DNA of 64,000 bases, from assembly GCA_032191485.1 (NCBI GenBank), contig JAVDOI010000120.1:414028-478027 (forward strand). Direction: 5' to 3'. Made by a program: the position numbers and the translations under genes. The notes below the pieces were generated by a model. That model made no database searches. It saw only the letters and a program-made list of their open reading frames with translations, and was not told where the DNA came from. This document shows positions 1 through 10,999 of this stretch, in pieces (position 1 is the stretch's first letter; each line of letters starts with the position of its first letter). Source of the stretch: Leptoclinus maculatus (lineage: Eukaryota > Chordata > Actinopteri > Perciformes > Stichaeidae).

Positions 1-71
1 TGTTTTGGCGATTGTTTAAAGAAAACATGCTTTTCCATCCCGCCGGCGGGTTTTGGGGTTCAGAGGGTTAA
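1..71. mobile_element. piggyBac-like right terminus, cut by the window edge
   Basis: The sequence ends in a TTAA (68-71). Read inwards on the minus strand, TTAACCCTCTGAACCCC follows, with a perfect 12-bp GC palindrome (CCCGCCGGCGGG, 40-51) close to the end. A TTAA target, CCC-type terminus and subterminal palindrome are piggyBac-like. Only one end is visible, so the class is tentative. Confidence 0.35.
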
Positions 72-953
72 CGGTGTGACCGGATGACATCAGTGCATTG
101 TAAAGACGAGTGTAACCACGACCTCGCCAAGACCTCGCCAAGAAACCAAAAGCTTATTCCCCCGAACTCTGGCACTGTTCCTTTAAGCTAACATTGGACA
201 TCTTCATCCGTTATTCCAATGATCTCTGATCATCTCTGTTCCCTCCTGAGATAGACGGCCCGGTGTCTGTCGTGTAACACGCCAACGACACTTTGGATCA
301 TGAATATGAACTTGAGGCTTCTTCGTGCTCGTCTCCGGCGGTTGCTGATTGATAAAGTGTCTCAATGTTGAGCTTTGAAAGAGGAGAAATTAAACTGACG
401 GAGAAACTCTCAGCTCTCTTGAGACCGGAGGTGGGAGGACATTAGTGAATTCTGTTTTAGAGACTCATCACAGTGCAACATGAAATCAAGACGGCGTTAC
501 TCCATTACTTTTATGTTCATGTCAATCTCAACTTTTCAAGCTGAGATGGTAAAGTGTGGGTTTTAAAGGGTTTGGTGATCTCCAACTTGTGAGATCAGTT
601 TGAAGGAACATTGAGTTCCATAAGGAACAATATAAAAAACAAAAAAATCACTAGAAACAAAAATCACAAGGTTTTTAACACAGTGTCCAAGACTGACAGC
701 CCCCCCCCCCCCGATCTGATATCCACCTCAGCTAAAGGCAACAGTCAGCTCCATTTAACATTGTCTCTGTTTCGTATCCCAGAGCCAATTAAAAGGTGTG
801 AGATGCCTCCATCAGTTCCGTTTTCGATGTCGCTGTCAAAAACGCCCCCCCCCCCCCCCCTGAACCACATCCTAAATTAATTGCACTCTGAGTGAGATAA
901 TCACATAACCGACAATTAACTCCATTTCCAATTTACCCCCCAACCCACAGTAC

Positions 954-954
<1 letters not shown>

Positions 955-996
<42 letters not shown>
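955..996. repeat. (AC)n microsatellite
   Basis: This is an uninterrupted AC dinucleotide run of about 42 bp in the flank downstream of morn4. Confidence 0.95.
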
Positions 997-999
<3 letters not shown>

Positions 1000-2167
1000 T
1001 ACACACAGTCTTATTACACAGACACACACTGATCCCCAGCAGGCACGACGCACGTATTAAATATGTTACTTCGTGCTTTGTTGGTTCACAACGTTGACGC
1101 TTGCATCTCTCTCTCTTTTTTTTTTTCCTCCTCCTCTAAAAGTGGAGATGGTGGTGGTGGTTTTAGGTTTACACACACACACACACAAACATTGAACGTG
1201 TGACGTCATCAGTCGGGGATGTGAAAAGTAGAAGAAGAGAACGAACGAGTTGCGTAAAGGGGCCGTTCACACGCTGCAGCGCGCAACGCATATCATGTGA
1301 CGAGGAACAACCAATTAGAGCTGGTCTATAAATATCAGTCTACGGTAAATATATGGAGAAGTTAATCTTTAGTTCAGGACTACCTGGAGCTGGAGCATCC
1401 GTCCCACGTACTATTTTACTTGCTTCACCCTTTCTGTCCAAACACCGGTTTTAAGGTCGGATAAATCGAACAGTAAGAGCTACTGTGAGGGAGTTACGCT
1501 GCTGGAAAGCAATTCATATTTGACTTTGTGGAGTTTAGTCAGTGAGCCACTGATTCTGGATCAGCTGCAGCCTGTTGGCACTGTGTGGTTGGCACTGAGG
1601 GGGATGTTCCCGCTGATCTGCGATCAGACATGAGCTGTAACGGCACTGAGTGGAAGAAAACAACAGAAGATACTGCTCACATTCACAAGAGCAACACCCT
1701 TCTGATGTTTCACTAACTTATAGTAAAGAATTCATATTTAAATACTGGAGCACCAATGAGGTCAGAACAAATACGCCTTTGAACAGGAAGCCAGGAAACC
1801 CAGTAAGCACTGATTTGGCAAAAATCTGAGTTCAGTTTTAGTTTAGCTTTTAAATGACTTCAACAAGTTGCAGCAAGTAGTTTGTTAATGATAATGTGTG
1901 CATTGTTATTTCACATTCGGTCTATATTGTAAATAACGTTTCCTGTCTCCGACAGCTCACCTCATGCTCAGGTTGTACCTACAGGTTGTAAACATTAATT
2001 AGGCCGCCACAAATAAGAATCTTCCTGCTCGCCCTTCTCAGGCAACAAAAGATAATTACAGATCCAAATTGATTTTAAAGAGATTCAGATGGCTAATGCT
2101 AATGCTAATGCTAAAATGCTATTGAACCCCAAACCTACGTTTTAACTAAATTTAGCCTAGTTTAACC

Positions 2168-2456
2168 CAAGAAGCAACCTACGTGTCTGAAAAGTGTCTT
2201 AAAGCTGCATTCTCTCTAGTGACCACCAGGGGGCGACTCCTCTGGTTCTATAGAAGTCTATGGGAAAATGACTCTACTTCTCTCTTGATTTATTACCTCA
2301 GTAAACATTGTAAACATGAGTTTATGGTCTCAATCTCTAGTTTCAAGTCTTCTTCAATACAGCATGATGTTCATTTAGTACATTATGGTCCATTTAGAGT
2401 CAAACAGACCATAAAGCAGGGGATGCTTTAGGGCGGGGCTTACTGTGATTGACAGG
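2168..2456 (+). repeat. dispersed repeat family A, copy 1
   Basis: It shares long near-identical stretches with copies at 16641-17125 and 25042-25374 (opposite orientation) and 19120-19292. Landmarks are GACCACCAGGGGGCGACTCC, CAAGTCTTCTTCAATACAGC and the GGGCGGGGCTTACTGTGATT block. It has no coding potential. The element class is not visible from the sequence. Confidence 0.85.
2289..2294 (-). promoter_or_regulatory. morn4: first canonical AATAAA downstream of morn4
   Basis: Downstream of the morn4 stop on the minus strand, the first exact AATAAA I can find is here, about 660 nt from the stop. It lies inside a copy of a dispersed repeat (2168-2456). A variant AGTAAA is nearer, at about 2573-2568. 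Use of either is inference, so the 3' UTR end is undetermined. Confidence 0.25.
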
Positions 2457-2956
2457 TCTCGTTTTAGAACTAAAACCCTTTCACAGTGTCTTTAGCCGCA
2501 AAAATGTCTCTCGTGTCACTGCATGGTTGAAATAGGATTTAAAAATGAAATAATTACCAAATCAATGTTTACTGGATAACGTCAACATGCACTTTTGAAT
2601 CCAGAGTTGTGTTTTGTCAGGTGAGCTGAGCCTGAAGCAGATCTAGCACCAGGGTTCTGACTGAGCAACGAATCCGTGTTTGGCTCAGCTGATCCTGAAT
2701 CAGTGGCTTTCTAAGAGTTATATACAGTGGACACATATCGGCTGATTGATTGATTTCTACTCCAGAGAATTCTGAATGTTACAGGAATGAGAAATAAAAT
2801 ATATGTAAAAGAAAAGAAATCGCAGTAACCTACCGTATACTGACAATACGAAGGAGACCGAGGACGAGAATTAAACTAATGTCTTCTTAAATAACAATCA
2901 GCTGTTCAAACCGAGAGGAGGATCATCGTGGGGCACTGTGGGTGATGTAGTCCGCG

Positions 2957-3117
2957 TCACATGGCCAGAGTTCGGGCCTTGGCGGCTGCTGCCTGCGCTC
3001 TCTGCACGGCTCCCTGGTTGTTCTCCCGCCTCATCAGCTGGTTGGTCTCAAACAGGCCCTCATGGCTGTTGCCGCCGCCGCCGCCGCCAGGACCTCCATC
3101 CAAAAACGTCAGCACTC
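2957..3117 (-). CDS. morn4: morn4 coding exon 4 (C-terminus, residues 98-150, stop)
   Basis: The acceptor is TTTCTGGTGCAG. The exon begins by completing Gly98, then reads VLTFLDGGP, six consecutive GGC-coded glycines, NSHEGLFETNQLMRRENNQG, and ends in ARTLAM before TGA at 2959-2957. The EGLFE...L-RRE and AVQRAQ...ARTL blocks are the conserved MORN4 tail. The glycine run (residues 108-113) lies between MORN repeat 4 and that tail. As I recall the human protein, it has an ordinary short linker here, so this looks like a lineage-specific triplet expansion. The frame is intact on both sides, which argues for a real coding variant and not an assembly error. Confidence 0.9.
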
Positions 3118-4415
3118 CTGCACCAGAAAGACTCCATGTGATGCATTTCATCAAAGCACACGGGACACAGCAAAGACCGACATTGAAGGCCACATTCACG
3201 TCTTCAGGACCATGTGAGAGCGACGGAGAGCGAGCTGTACCCAGCATGCCGTTCGGCGGTGTAACCGTTAATATTAGACCTGCTTAATAATAAAACTGCC
3301 ATTAAAATCTCACATTTTCCAACATTTGAACTTTAAGATATTTCTCGAGAGGAGTTCCAATCTCAACACAAACATATTCTTTAATAAATAGTGTTTCATC
3401 TCCTTGATCTTCTGTTTGACTTCTTGCTTCCTTCTTATAATGGCCGAGTGTTACATGTTACTGAACTCTGGTTAATGTTTAACAAAAAAACTGCATAAAA
3501 AACATTTGGGAATGAGGCCCTTCCTTTGAAAAACCACCACTCGAACCGGCTCTGATTTCTGCTTGTTGTATCTTTTTGCTCCATCTCTATTTTTACCGGC
3601 ACAAAAATGAACCAGTTGTCACGGTTGCTCAAATAAAAACGTGTTGATTACCCTCCGAGAGTCACGAGCCGAGACGCACACGGTGAGCTCCAGTCCAGAC
3701 AATTAACACGTTTCACTGTTCAATATGATCAAAAAGTATTTATAACGATTAGAATCAGAGAGAAGAGAACTGTAACAAAACTTAGATACAAAACATTCCC
3801 TTCATTTGTGAGAAGTGACACAAACTTCAATTATAAGAAGCATAAAACGTAAAAAAATAAACATTAAAGTGAAGCAAGTCCGGCTGAGAGACTGAAATAA
3901 ACCTCACGAAATGTTCTTAAAAGCCTTTAAAAGTTTACTGATTATCTGCATTACACACTTAAACTTATAAAAGTACACAAGTAAACGTACAAAAGAATAA
4001 GCTTCAAAATATACCTAAAGTAGCCTACAAAAATACTCATTATGCAGAATAATATATTATAATTATTGATGCATTCGTGTACTTTAATTAAAATAAGCCC
4101 CACCTTGCAGCTGAAACATTGCTTTATGTGCTGCTGCCTGTTAACTTCCCTCGGGATCAATAAAGTTCTCTCTTAATCTATAATAAATACAATTCATCGG
4201 TTGGTTACATTTTGGATCGTTGATCTGAATATCCAAAGTAACAAAAGTTGTCAAATAATTGTAGTAAGTTAAGTAAGTAAAAGTTGAATATTTGCATCAG
4301 AATTTGGTGGAGAAGAAGTAAAAAGTACAAATACTCAAGTAAAGTACAAGTACAGCGCTTAAGTACTTTCCACCACTGCTACGTGCAGCAGCAGAGTAAC
4401 TTGAGGAAGTCTTAC
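3118..4415 (-). other. morn4: morn4 intron 3
   Basis: This is a GT-AG intron of 1.3 kb, AT-rich, with a sequence at about 4100-4190 resembling the 3' tail of a fish LINE. Nothing else is recognised. Confidence 0.85.
4125..4190 (+). repeat. LINE 3' tail-like fragment
   Basis: The motif CCCTCGGGATCAATAAAGTT resembles the recurrent 3' ends of fish non-LTR retrotransposons (a GGGATCAATAAAGT tail). Only this short end is recognisable. The assignment is from memory of the motif. Confidence 0.4.
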
Positions 4416-4525
4416 CGTAACCGTCCACACATCCGCTTTTAAACTCGCCTTCGAACCTCATCCCGTCGAAGCGAGTGAAGACGCCGGCGCCTTGAAATTT
4501 GCCTTGAACAAATTCACCTTCATAC
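4416..4525 (-). CDS. morn4: morn4 coding exon 3 (residues 61-98)
   Basis: This 110-nt exon carries MORN repeat 3 (YEGEFVQGKFQGAGVFTRFD, from Y62) and most of repeat 4 (FEGEFKSGCVDGYG, from F85). The acceptor is TTTTTTATTTTCCAG, a strong site. The donor is ACG then GTAAGA, also strong. The first base completes Arg61 and the last base begins Gly98. Repeat 4 starts with Phe instead of Tyr, which is common in this family. No defects are seen. Confidence 0.9.
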
Positions 4526-5979
4526 CTGGAAAATAAAAAAACACTAATATTCACACAAAAAATGATTTACAAGTTGCCTCACTTTCTAATCTGACTCCCG
4601 TAGCTTTATCATACTTTACCCACCAAAGGAAACACGTTTAAGCTTTGCTCCATTCGCTCTCTAGATGAACTAATCTACTTTAATGTCGACCTTCGTGTAA
4701 CCGTCTGTCAGTGAGAGTAATTACACAAACACTGTCACATGTGCTTTTTAATGCCGAGTCCAACTGGCAGTTGTACTGAAATGTTGCTCTAGTTTTGTAG
4801 TTACAAAGTAATTCAATATTTTACTCGTATGTGATTCCAGGTTCATTTTAATTTGTCGTCCTCCCGGTCACTGGTGGATGTGGTGATATGAAGAGACAGG
4901 CGGATGCTTCGTTACAGAGCAGCTTAACTCGTCGTAGAATACAGTGATGATATCGTTACAGTGTGTGACGCATCACAACATTGTGCATCTTTGTATCCAA
5001 ACAGGACAACAATCTCCTGATAAAGCTTATTTTTTTTTATCAGTTTTTACTAAACCCCTTCGACTACATTCTCGGGCGCTTTCAGTTTCACACTTTCACT
5101 CTTTCACAGAGATAAAATAGTGTTTAAACACAAACAGCAGGAATATCCATCACTTCAATGTCAAACAGCTTCAAACAGACAAAAGGCCGAACTGCCAGAG
5201 AGCAGAACAAGAGTTCAAACACATCGACAGGATGTCTTGCTTCATAATAATAATAGTAATAATTCATTCATTAAAACTAATTAATCTGGGTCACACTTAA
5301 GAGTGAAGCACAGAAAAACAACCGGTGACATTTCCCCTCTCTGATAAAAAACACCAGCAGCTCAACGAGACGTTCTCCGATCTTTAACCCGCCTCTCATT
5401 GTAGCTTCTCTGTGAAGGAGCTACAAACTTCTCACAGCCTCCTTTCAAGTCCAAGGACTGGATCTATTGTGATATGCAAAGGACAGTTCTTCATTTAACA
5501 CTTTGAAAAAAACACGTTTTAGTGTTTTAAAAGCCCGTGAAGAATTAGTGATTCTCCCAAGTGATAACACAACAGAAGGCCCTGAGCCGGCTTCACTTCA
5601 ACATCCTCAGCTCCACTTGAACGTTGCTCCTCCGCTAATCAACAGAAGGGAAAACTCTGAATTGGGGAGAAATGTTTCGGGTCACAGAGCCACATCCTAT
5701 TTAATTAACTTGAAGAAAACTGAAGAAAAGTAGCAGATGCAAGAAAGAGCTACTTCAAAAACAATCTGACATTCAAAACATTACGATGATGAAAGCACTC
5801 CGACACCTCAGACGTTAGAGAGGATTTCTTTTTAGATGCTGTGGAGTTTCTTTACTTTTCTGAAGCCAATAACCTAAATGTTCGAATATGTTTTATCATA
5901 TTTATGACAACAAAAGACCTGCCTCCTGTTCATATTCATAATATAGTGTATGTAAGTGATGGAACTTAGTAAAAGAATA

Positions 5980-6258
5980 ATCTAACATGTTTGATAATCA
6001 ATTAATCATAATTTATCAATCAAAAACACCAAATACTATTTGTTTCCAGCTTCTGAAATGTGACTACTGTTTTATATAATTGTGATAATATAAATATAAA
6101 ACCTCTTGGTTTTGAACCGTTGGTGAGATAAAACATTTGAAGCTTTGGGACACTGTGATTCACCATCTTCATTGATGAGAAAGACTGAACAAATTCATTG
6201 ATTGATCATAAAAACAATCCACCGAATCATCAATAATTAGAATAATCTTTAGTTAGCG
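5980..6258 (+). mobile_element. hAT-like MITE remnant, copy D1
   Basis: It shows, in order, landmarks of a common fish MITE: an ACACCAAATA...TTCCAGCTTCTGAAATGTGA block, an AGATAAAACATTTGAAG block and a degenerate end. It is related to copies at 29437-29672, 36500-36790 and 44440-44602. It is non-autonomous with no transposase. Confidence 0.6.
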
Positions 6259-6339
6259 CTACAGTACATCAGGGTCAGGAGTTTCACAGTATAGTGCATG
6301 AAGATAGAGATGTTTATGGAAAACCAACACACTAAGTGA

Positions 6340-6458
6340 ACTAAGTGGCTCTGAGATGTTGTGATGAGCATTTTAGCCAAAATAACCATTTTATTGATAA
6401 ATCGATTTAACAGAAATGTAACTGAGAATGAAAATATTAGTTAGTTGCAGCCCTAAAG
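6340..6458 (+). mobile_element. hAT-like MITE remnant, copy D2
   Basis: A GTGATGAGCATTTTAGCC segment, a degenerate AATCGATT stretch and the terminal TTAGTTGCAGCCCTAAA are the 3' half of the same MITE family as its neighbour at 5980-6258. The two may be one copy broken by insertions. Confidence 0.6.
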
Positions 6459-6615
6459 TTAACATGTCTCCCCAGGGACTGAACGCTTGAAGTTTGTGCA
6501 GCTACTATTAAAAGTGCTTAATTCAAGATTCAGAGAATTAATATAGCTGTAAACAACTATTAGCTGTACAGATATGAAGTAACGTCTACCTGAGCAGAGA
6601 GTGAAGTCACAATGT

Positions 6616-6875
6616 CGACACTGTTAGCTGTTAGCACTGTTAGCTGTTAGCACTGTTAGCTCTGTTAGCCCTGTTAGCACTGTTAGCTGGTAGCCCTGTT
6701 AGCCCTGTTAGCTGTTAGCACTGTTAGCTGTTAGTCCTGTTAGCTGTTAGCACTGTTAGCCCTGTTAGCTGTTAGCCCTGTTAGCTGTTAGCACTGTTAG
6801 CTGTTAGCCCTGTTAGCTGTTAGCACTGTTAGCTGTTAGCCCTGTTAGCTCTGTTAGCACTGTTAGCTGTTAGCC
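6616..6875. repeat. TGTTAGC minisatellite in morn4 intron 2
   Basis: About 260 bp is built from 8-bp CTGTTAGC and 9-bp GTTAGCACT/GTTAGCCCT-type units alternating to give 17-bp and longer higher-order units. Units vary mainly as CACTG, CCCTG or CTGTT between GTTAGC cores. The array is clean in the middle and ends at both sides in unique sequence. Confidence 0.9.
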
Positions 6876-7002
6876 GCAATGAGAACCTTCTTTAACAATA
6901 TTGAAATAAACTTAATTTAAGGGAATCTTTATTCATAAAAAATTAAACAATTCTAAAAACAAACGGATGACGGAGACAACATATAGAAGTGTGAGCACAG
7001 AC

Positions 7003-7117
7003 CTGGAGCCGTCGGGGAAGACCAGCACCCCACAGCCGTTGAAGAGGCCGTTCTCAAACTGTCCCGTGTAGCACGTCCCGTCGCTGAAGGTCAGCTGACC
7101 CAGGCCATGACGCAGAC
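7003..7117 (-). CDS. morn4: morn4 coding exon 2 (residues 23-61)
   Basis: This 115-nt exon encodes LRHGLGQLTFSDGTCYTGQF and continues to the FPDGS motif. It completes MORN repeat 1 and contains repeat 2 (YTGQFENGLFNGCGVLVFPDG, from Y39). The acceptor is CCGCTGCAG then GT. Beyond it lies a (TG)n run instead of an ordinary pyrimidine tract. The donor is CCAG then GTCTGT, splitting Arg61 after its second base. Both junction phases agree with the neighbouring exons. The repeat glycine and aromatic positions are intact, and there is no stop in the reading frame. Confidence 0.9.
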
Positions 7118-7126
7118 CTGCAGCGG

Positions 7127-7144
7127 CACACACACACACACACA
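7127..7144. repeat. (AC)n next to the morn4 exon 2 acceptor
   Basis: On the transcribed strand this is a (TG)n run ending 9 nt before the acceptor AG, where a pyrimidine tract is expected. It may weaken or modulate splicing. Confidence 0.85.
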
Positions 7145-7382
7145 GGCAAATTAGATACAGTTTATTATATATTTATATATTATTATATCATATATATATA
7201 AAATACTTGTATTAAACTCTGCAAATGAGACATGGAATCATCTTTAAACCATCTCGTCAGCTGCACAACAACAAGAAACTGAAATTATGAGGCACAAAAA
7301 GCCTCAACCTGATAATTGAAAGTGTCAAAAATATATAGCAAATATTTAAAGTCACATAAGAATACAGTAATTTTAATGAGTA

Positions 7383-7525
7383 ATGTTATATGGTATATTT
7401 ATATTATCATATATTTTGTTATTTACTTTGTGCTGGTATAAAATTCTCTCTCTCTATATATATATAGATAGATATATATATATGTATATATATGTATCTA
7501 TATATACAGTATATACACATGTATA
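7383..7525. repeat. TA-rich low-complexity region
   Basis: Runs of TATATA, GATA and TATG units occupy about 7450-7510. The open frame over this region (7383-7685) is a product of base composition. Confidence 0.8.
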
Positions 7526-8702
7526 TACAGCTAATAATGTGTACGATTTATGCCAAAAATGCATTCATGATTACGTTTCAAAGAAGTATGTTGGTCAATA
7601 TATTGCTATGATGTGTTTTAAACTCTCAAACGTAAACATCAGAACTCCAGTATTGGTCGGGTTTTATTTCATTGTTATTTTGTAGTATTTTGCACATTGA
7701 ATTAATGTATTAATGTATGTATGGTTCTATAACTAGCAGCACAGCAGTGGTCATATGTGTGTTGAAGGTAGTGAAAGGAAACGATAAGCAGTTATGAAGT
7801 ATAATAACTGAACGATAACAAATGGAAGATTCGTACATTAGTCTATTTGGCCTTCTAAGATGTTTTATTTATGTGTTTTTTTATGATTGGATGATATATT
7901 TCTATGTTGCATTTGGACCGTGTTTCTCAAGGATGCGTGATCAATTTAAATACTGAGAATACTGCGTTCTAGATAACAAGCACTTCAACGGTCAATAGAC
8001 ATGTTTGTGTCCCACACTTCAACCAGGACGAACAATAAACTGGAAACCAAAACATTCTCTGGAGGTCACCGTCTAATTACGAAAGAAATGTTTACTGAAA
8101 TCCATCAATATTTCAAAAGCACACTTGTTTCCATCCTTGAAAACATAACAATATTGGAGGTTAGGTTCACACCACCAACTGTATCCCATGTGTTCATCTC
8201 ACCCAGGAGATTATTCATGAGCAAAACCTCTTTGCATAAGAGATTGAAGTCAAAACTTGACCTTGACCACCATTTGTTATCCCGGTACAGGTTGTGGTGA
8301 GTTCTGGGCTATGAAGTAACAAACGAATATCACAGTTTGTCATTTTCAACACTTTTCATTACGTTTTTTTTCTATCACAGTACAAAGAAAGTAACCAGTG
8401 ATTAAGTCAATATTAGATGATGAATCATGGCGATAACTAGGTCGTTGTTTGCGAATGTGCTTCCCAGCACAAACGTCGCGTGAGTGGCTGAATATCTGAG
8501 GCCGGTTGCACAGAGCACTTTGTATCTTCGGTTATAGTCGCCGCAGTGAAGCCGGCAACAAGGAAAATGACGTAATCGATGGTCGTGCGGCGCAAGTAGT
8601 CGTGCACCGCGATCACGTGATTGTCACAAATAGTTTGCTGACAAAAACGCTGTTTAAATGTTCAAGGATTATATAAAGACGGCCAATTCGCTTTAGCAAC
8701 AG

Positions 8703-8915
8703 GAGGTTGCGACTGTGGCTAAGTGGCGAGCAGAGCCGTCCTTCAATCAGAGGATCGACGGTTCGATCCCCGGGCTCCGGCTCCACTAGTCGTATGCCGA
8801 TGTGTCCTTGAGCAAGACACTTAACCCCTAGATATTGCTCCCGTAGCTGTGCCTACGGTGTGATAGAATCTGAATTGTAAGTCGCTTTGGATAAAAGCGT
8901 CTGCTAGTTTACAGG
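8703..8915 (+). mobile_element. tRNA-derived SINE
   Basis: The head carries an RNA polymerase III A box TGGCTAAGTGG (8716-8726) and B box GGTTCGATCCC (8760-8770) with tRNA-like spacing. The body contains TGTCCTTGAGCAAGACACTT and the tail GTCGCTTTGGATAAAAGCGT, both typical of fish tRNA-derived SINEs. The upstream half cannot fold as a functional tRNA that I can see, and the SINE body follows directly. Intron 1 of morn4 hosts it in the opposite sense. Confidence 0.8.
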
Positions 8916-9164
8916 ATATTCAACCTTTTTTTTATTATAATGCGTTTGATACTTGACTTGTTTCTTTACAGGGTTTGTATAAAGGCAATAAAGTAGTCCA
9001 TGAATATGAGATATGAGTTTGGAAGCCCTCGGAGGTTCGGAGAGTAAAGCAGTGCAGAGAGTATAAACGCCTCTGAATAAACTCCGTCTGCGGAGGCTCA
9101 GGCTACGGCGCCAAGCGCGAGTATAAACAAAGCTTACGTTTTCGACATCCCGTCTGTGGTGAAA

Positions 9165-9395
9165 ACACATTTTTTTACCCCAAATCGTTCTCGTGAAACG
9201 GCTGCCATTAGGTTTCGGCAACAAAACCACTTAGTTAGGTTTAGAAAAAACATCATGGTTGGGCTCAAAACAAGTACATTGGTTAACTAAAACGTAAATA
9301 ACACAAGTTTACCGTAAGTCAACTTTAAAAAAACAGTTTGGGACGCAAACACCGGTCTCCTGGGTGAAAGTCCTGTGTTTGTTTGAACCATCCAC
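9165..9395 (+). repeat. dispersed repeat family C, copy 1
   Basis: Contains AACAAAACCACTTAGTTAGG and, further on, AACACCGGTCTCCTGGGTGA followed by AAGTCCTGTGTTTGTTTG. The same landmarks occur diverged in 14285-14515 and partly in 19430-19560. It is a known style of fish interspersed repeat whose class I cannot assign. Confidence 0.65.
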
Positions 9396-9721
9396 CGTAA
9401 GCGGTCTTTCTCACTTCTGATGCTGCGGTTCTGGCTCTGAACGCTCCATATTCACGCTATGACTTCATGTTGCAGTCAGTACAGACTACGTGGCGTAAAA
9501 TGACACGCAAAAAGCCAAAATGTCATTTGTTATTGTGCGCTAAATGATTTACAAATTGTCGTGTCATTCATGTACCATTTAGTGAGACTGGACTGGTAAA
9601 ATCATCCTCTCATTGTTAAGCATATCCACTCTTCTGCATTCATTTTCTTCATTTATCGACATAAACTCACTATGTTGTGGTTACGATAGAGTCAGCGGTG
9701 CCTCGTTAAGTGTTTATTTCT

Positions 9722-9800
9722 TTATTTAATGGATCCCCAATAGCTGATGCCCCGCTAATAAGCTAACATTCCTGGGGTCCACTTACACACAATACATAAC
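9722..9800 (-). repeat. LINE 3' tail-like fragment, minus orientation
   Basis: On the minus strand the sequence reads GGACCCCAGGAATG...GGGGATCCATTAAATAAA, which resembles the conserved end of fish non-LTR elements (CCCCAGGAAGA...GGGGATCC...AATAAA). No reverse-transcriptase frame is attached. Confidence 0.4.
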
Positions 9801-10999
9801 ACATTACATGGTGATGGCACATACAAATACTGACATACAATGGGGCCGTTTTTGACATGTGACTGCTGGGTAAACACAGGTGTAATTAAAAACAATATTT
9901 ATGGCCCTGTTCCATTTCGGTGGGATGTGCATGCTGGTTCGCTGGAATGACTGTGGCACACTAAACAGAATGGGACCGTAATCAATTGAATTAATTACAC
10001 CTGTGGTTACCCTGCAGTGACACGTCAAACGGCCTATACACATACATGATGAACATGGATTGCATTAATATACATAAAATAACAGTCATACAATTCAGAG
10101 CCAGTCAACACTCTACATACAATTAAGTTGAATGCTAATTAAAAATCCATATACAGGTGATGTTATATATATATGTAGAAGAGATGAATTACACAACACA
10201 AATGTTTAAAGAACAAGCACAGCGTTATACCGCCTTCTGTTAAACGTCTCATTCGTTTTTTAAGTGTTTTTGTTAGGCGTATATTAAGGGGTGAATTATT
10301 CCAGTTTGAAACGTTTAAACTAACTTTAAGGAATTCCTTAAGTGAGTTGAGAAACCCTTAAATATTGAAGTGGACGTTTACAGGAAAGCTGAAGGAGAAG
10401 ACTAAAGGATATTGTGTGCAACCTATTTTATTTTAAGGAAACTTTAAGAAAAAATCTTAAGGTGTTTTATGCAACCGGCCTCTGACCTTCACACCTAGTA
10501 TCTGCAGTAGGACGCCAGCAGGCGGGTAAATTAGGAAAGGTGTTAGCCTGATTGACAGGTTTCTCGGCCTATCACAGCTCACCCTTACAGGGATCCCTTA
10601 CTGCACTGATCTGGACTTTCCCCCTCTTCGAATAGTCCCTTGGTGTGGGTGATGTCACAGACCTCCATGTTTTTCTACAGCTTGTGATGTACTCTGTTAG
10701 TGTTCACAATGAATACAAACATTCATATGAATACCATCAACATAAAGACCCTTACTGGAAGGTATGTGGAGTTTTTCTTGGTTAAACATTATTATTCTAA
10801 TGTAAAATTTGACGTTAGCAGTTCAGGAGAGTCATAATTGGTGCTAAAAGACAGAAGGTGAGGTGCTCTCTTTCATATTTCACCTCTTAAAATGTTCCCA
10901 CAGAAGTGAGACCTAATTCTCTCTCTAATTCCGGGACTAATTTCCAGGAACATGGGAGGTGGCAGTCGAAGGAGACGGAGCATTTCTCCTCGTCAGGCC

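Larger units (their letters stand above)
1..2956. other. flank downstream of morn4, no gene recognised
   Basis: No coding exon is supported on either strand. The stretch contains a piggyBac-like terminus at the left edge, C-tracts at about 701-712 and 845-860, (AC)n at 955-996 and 1171-1187, a short GCTAAT tandem at about 2092-2122, and a dispersed repeat at 2168-2456. The part next to 2957 is presumably morn4 3' UTR. In mammals PI4K2A neighbours MORN4, but I find no trace of it here. Confidence 0.6.
4526..7002 (-). other. morn4: morn4 intron 2
   Basis: This is an ordinary GT-AG intron of 2.5 kb. It holds two hAT-like MITE remnants (about 5980-6258 and 6340-6458) and a TGTTAGC-based minisatellite (6616-6875). 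Open frames here, including one at 5503-5733, show no family resemblance and overlap intron sequence. Confidence 0.85.

Noticed and set aside
2938..3287. Plus-strand frames over 2938-3287
   Set aside because: They are antisense shadows of morn4 exon 4.
8703..8775. Possible tRNA gene
   Set aside because: Good A and B boxes, but it is followed directly by a fish SINE body and tail. It is the head of a SINE, not an independent tRNA.
9804..10043. Minus-strand frame next to the LINE-like tail as a LINE ORF remnant
   Set aside because: No reverse-transcriptase or endonuclease motif is visible. The LINE assignment rests only on the tail motif.
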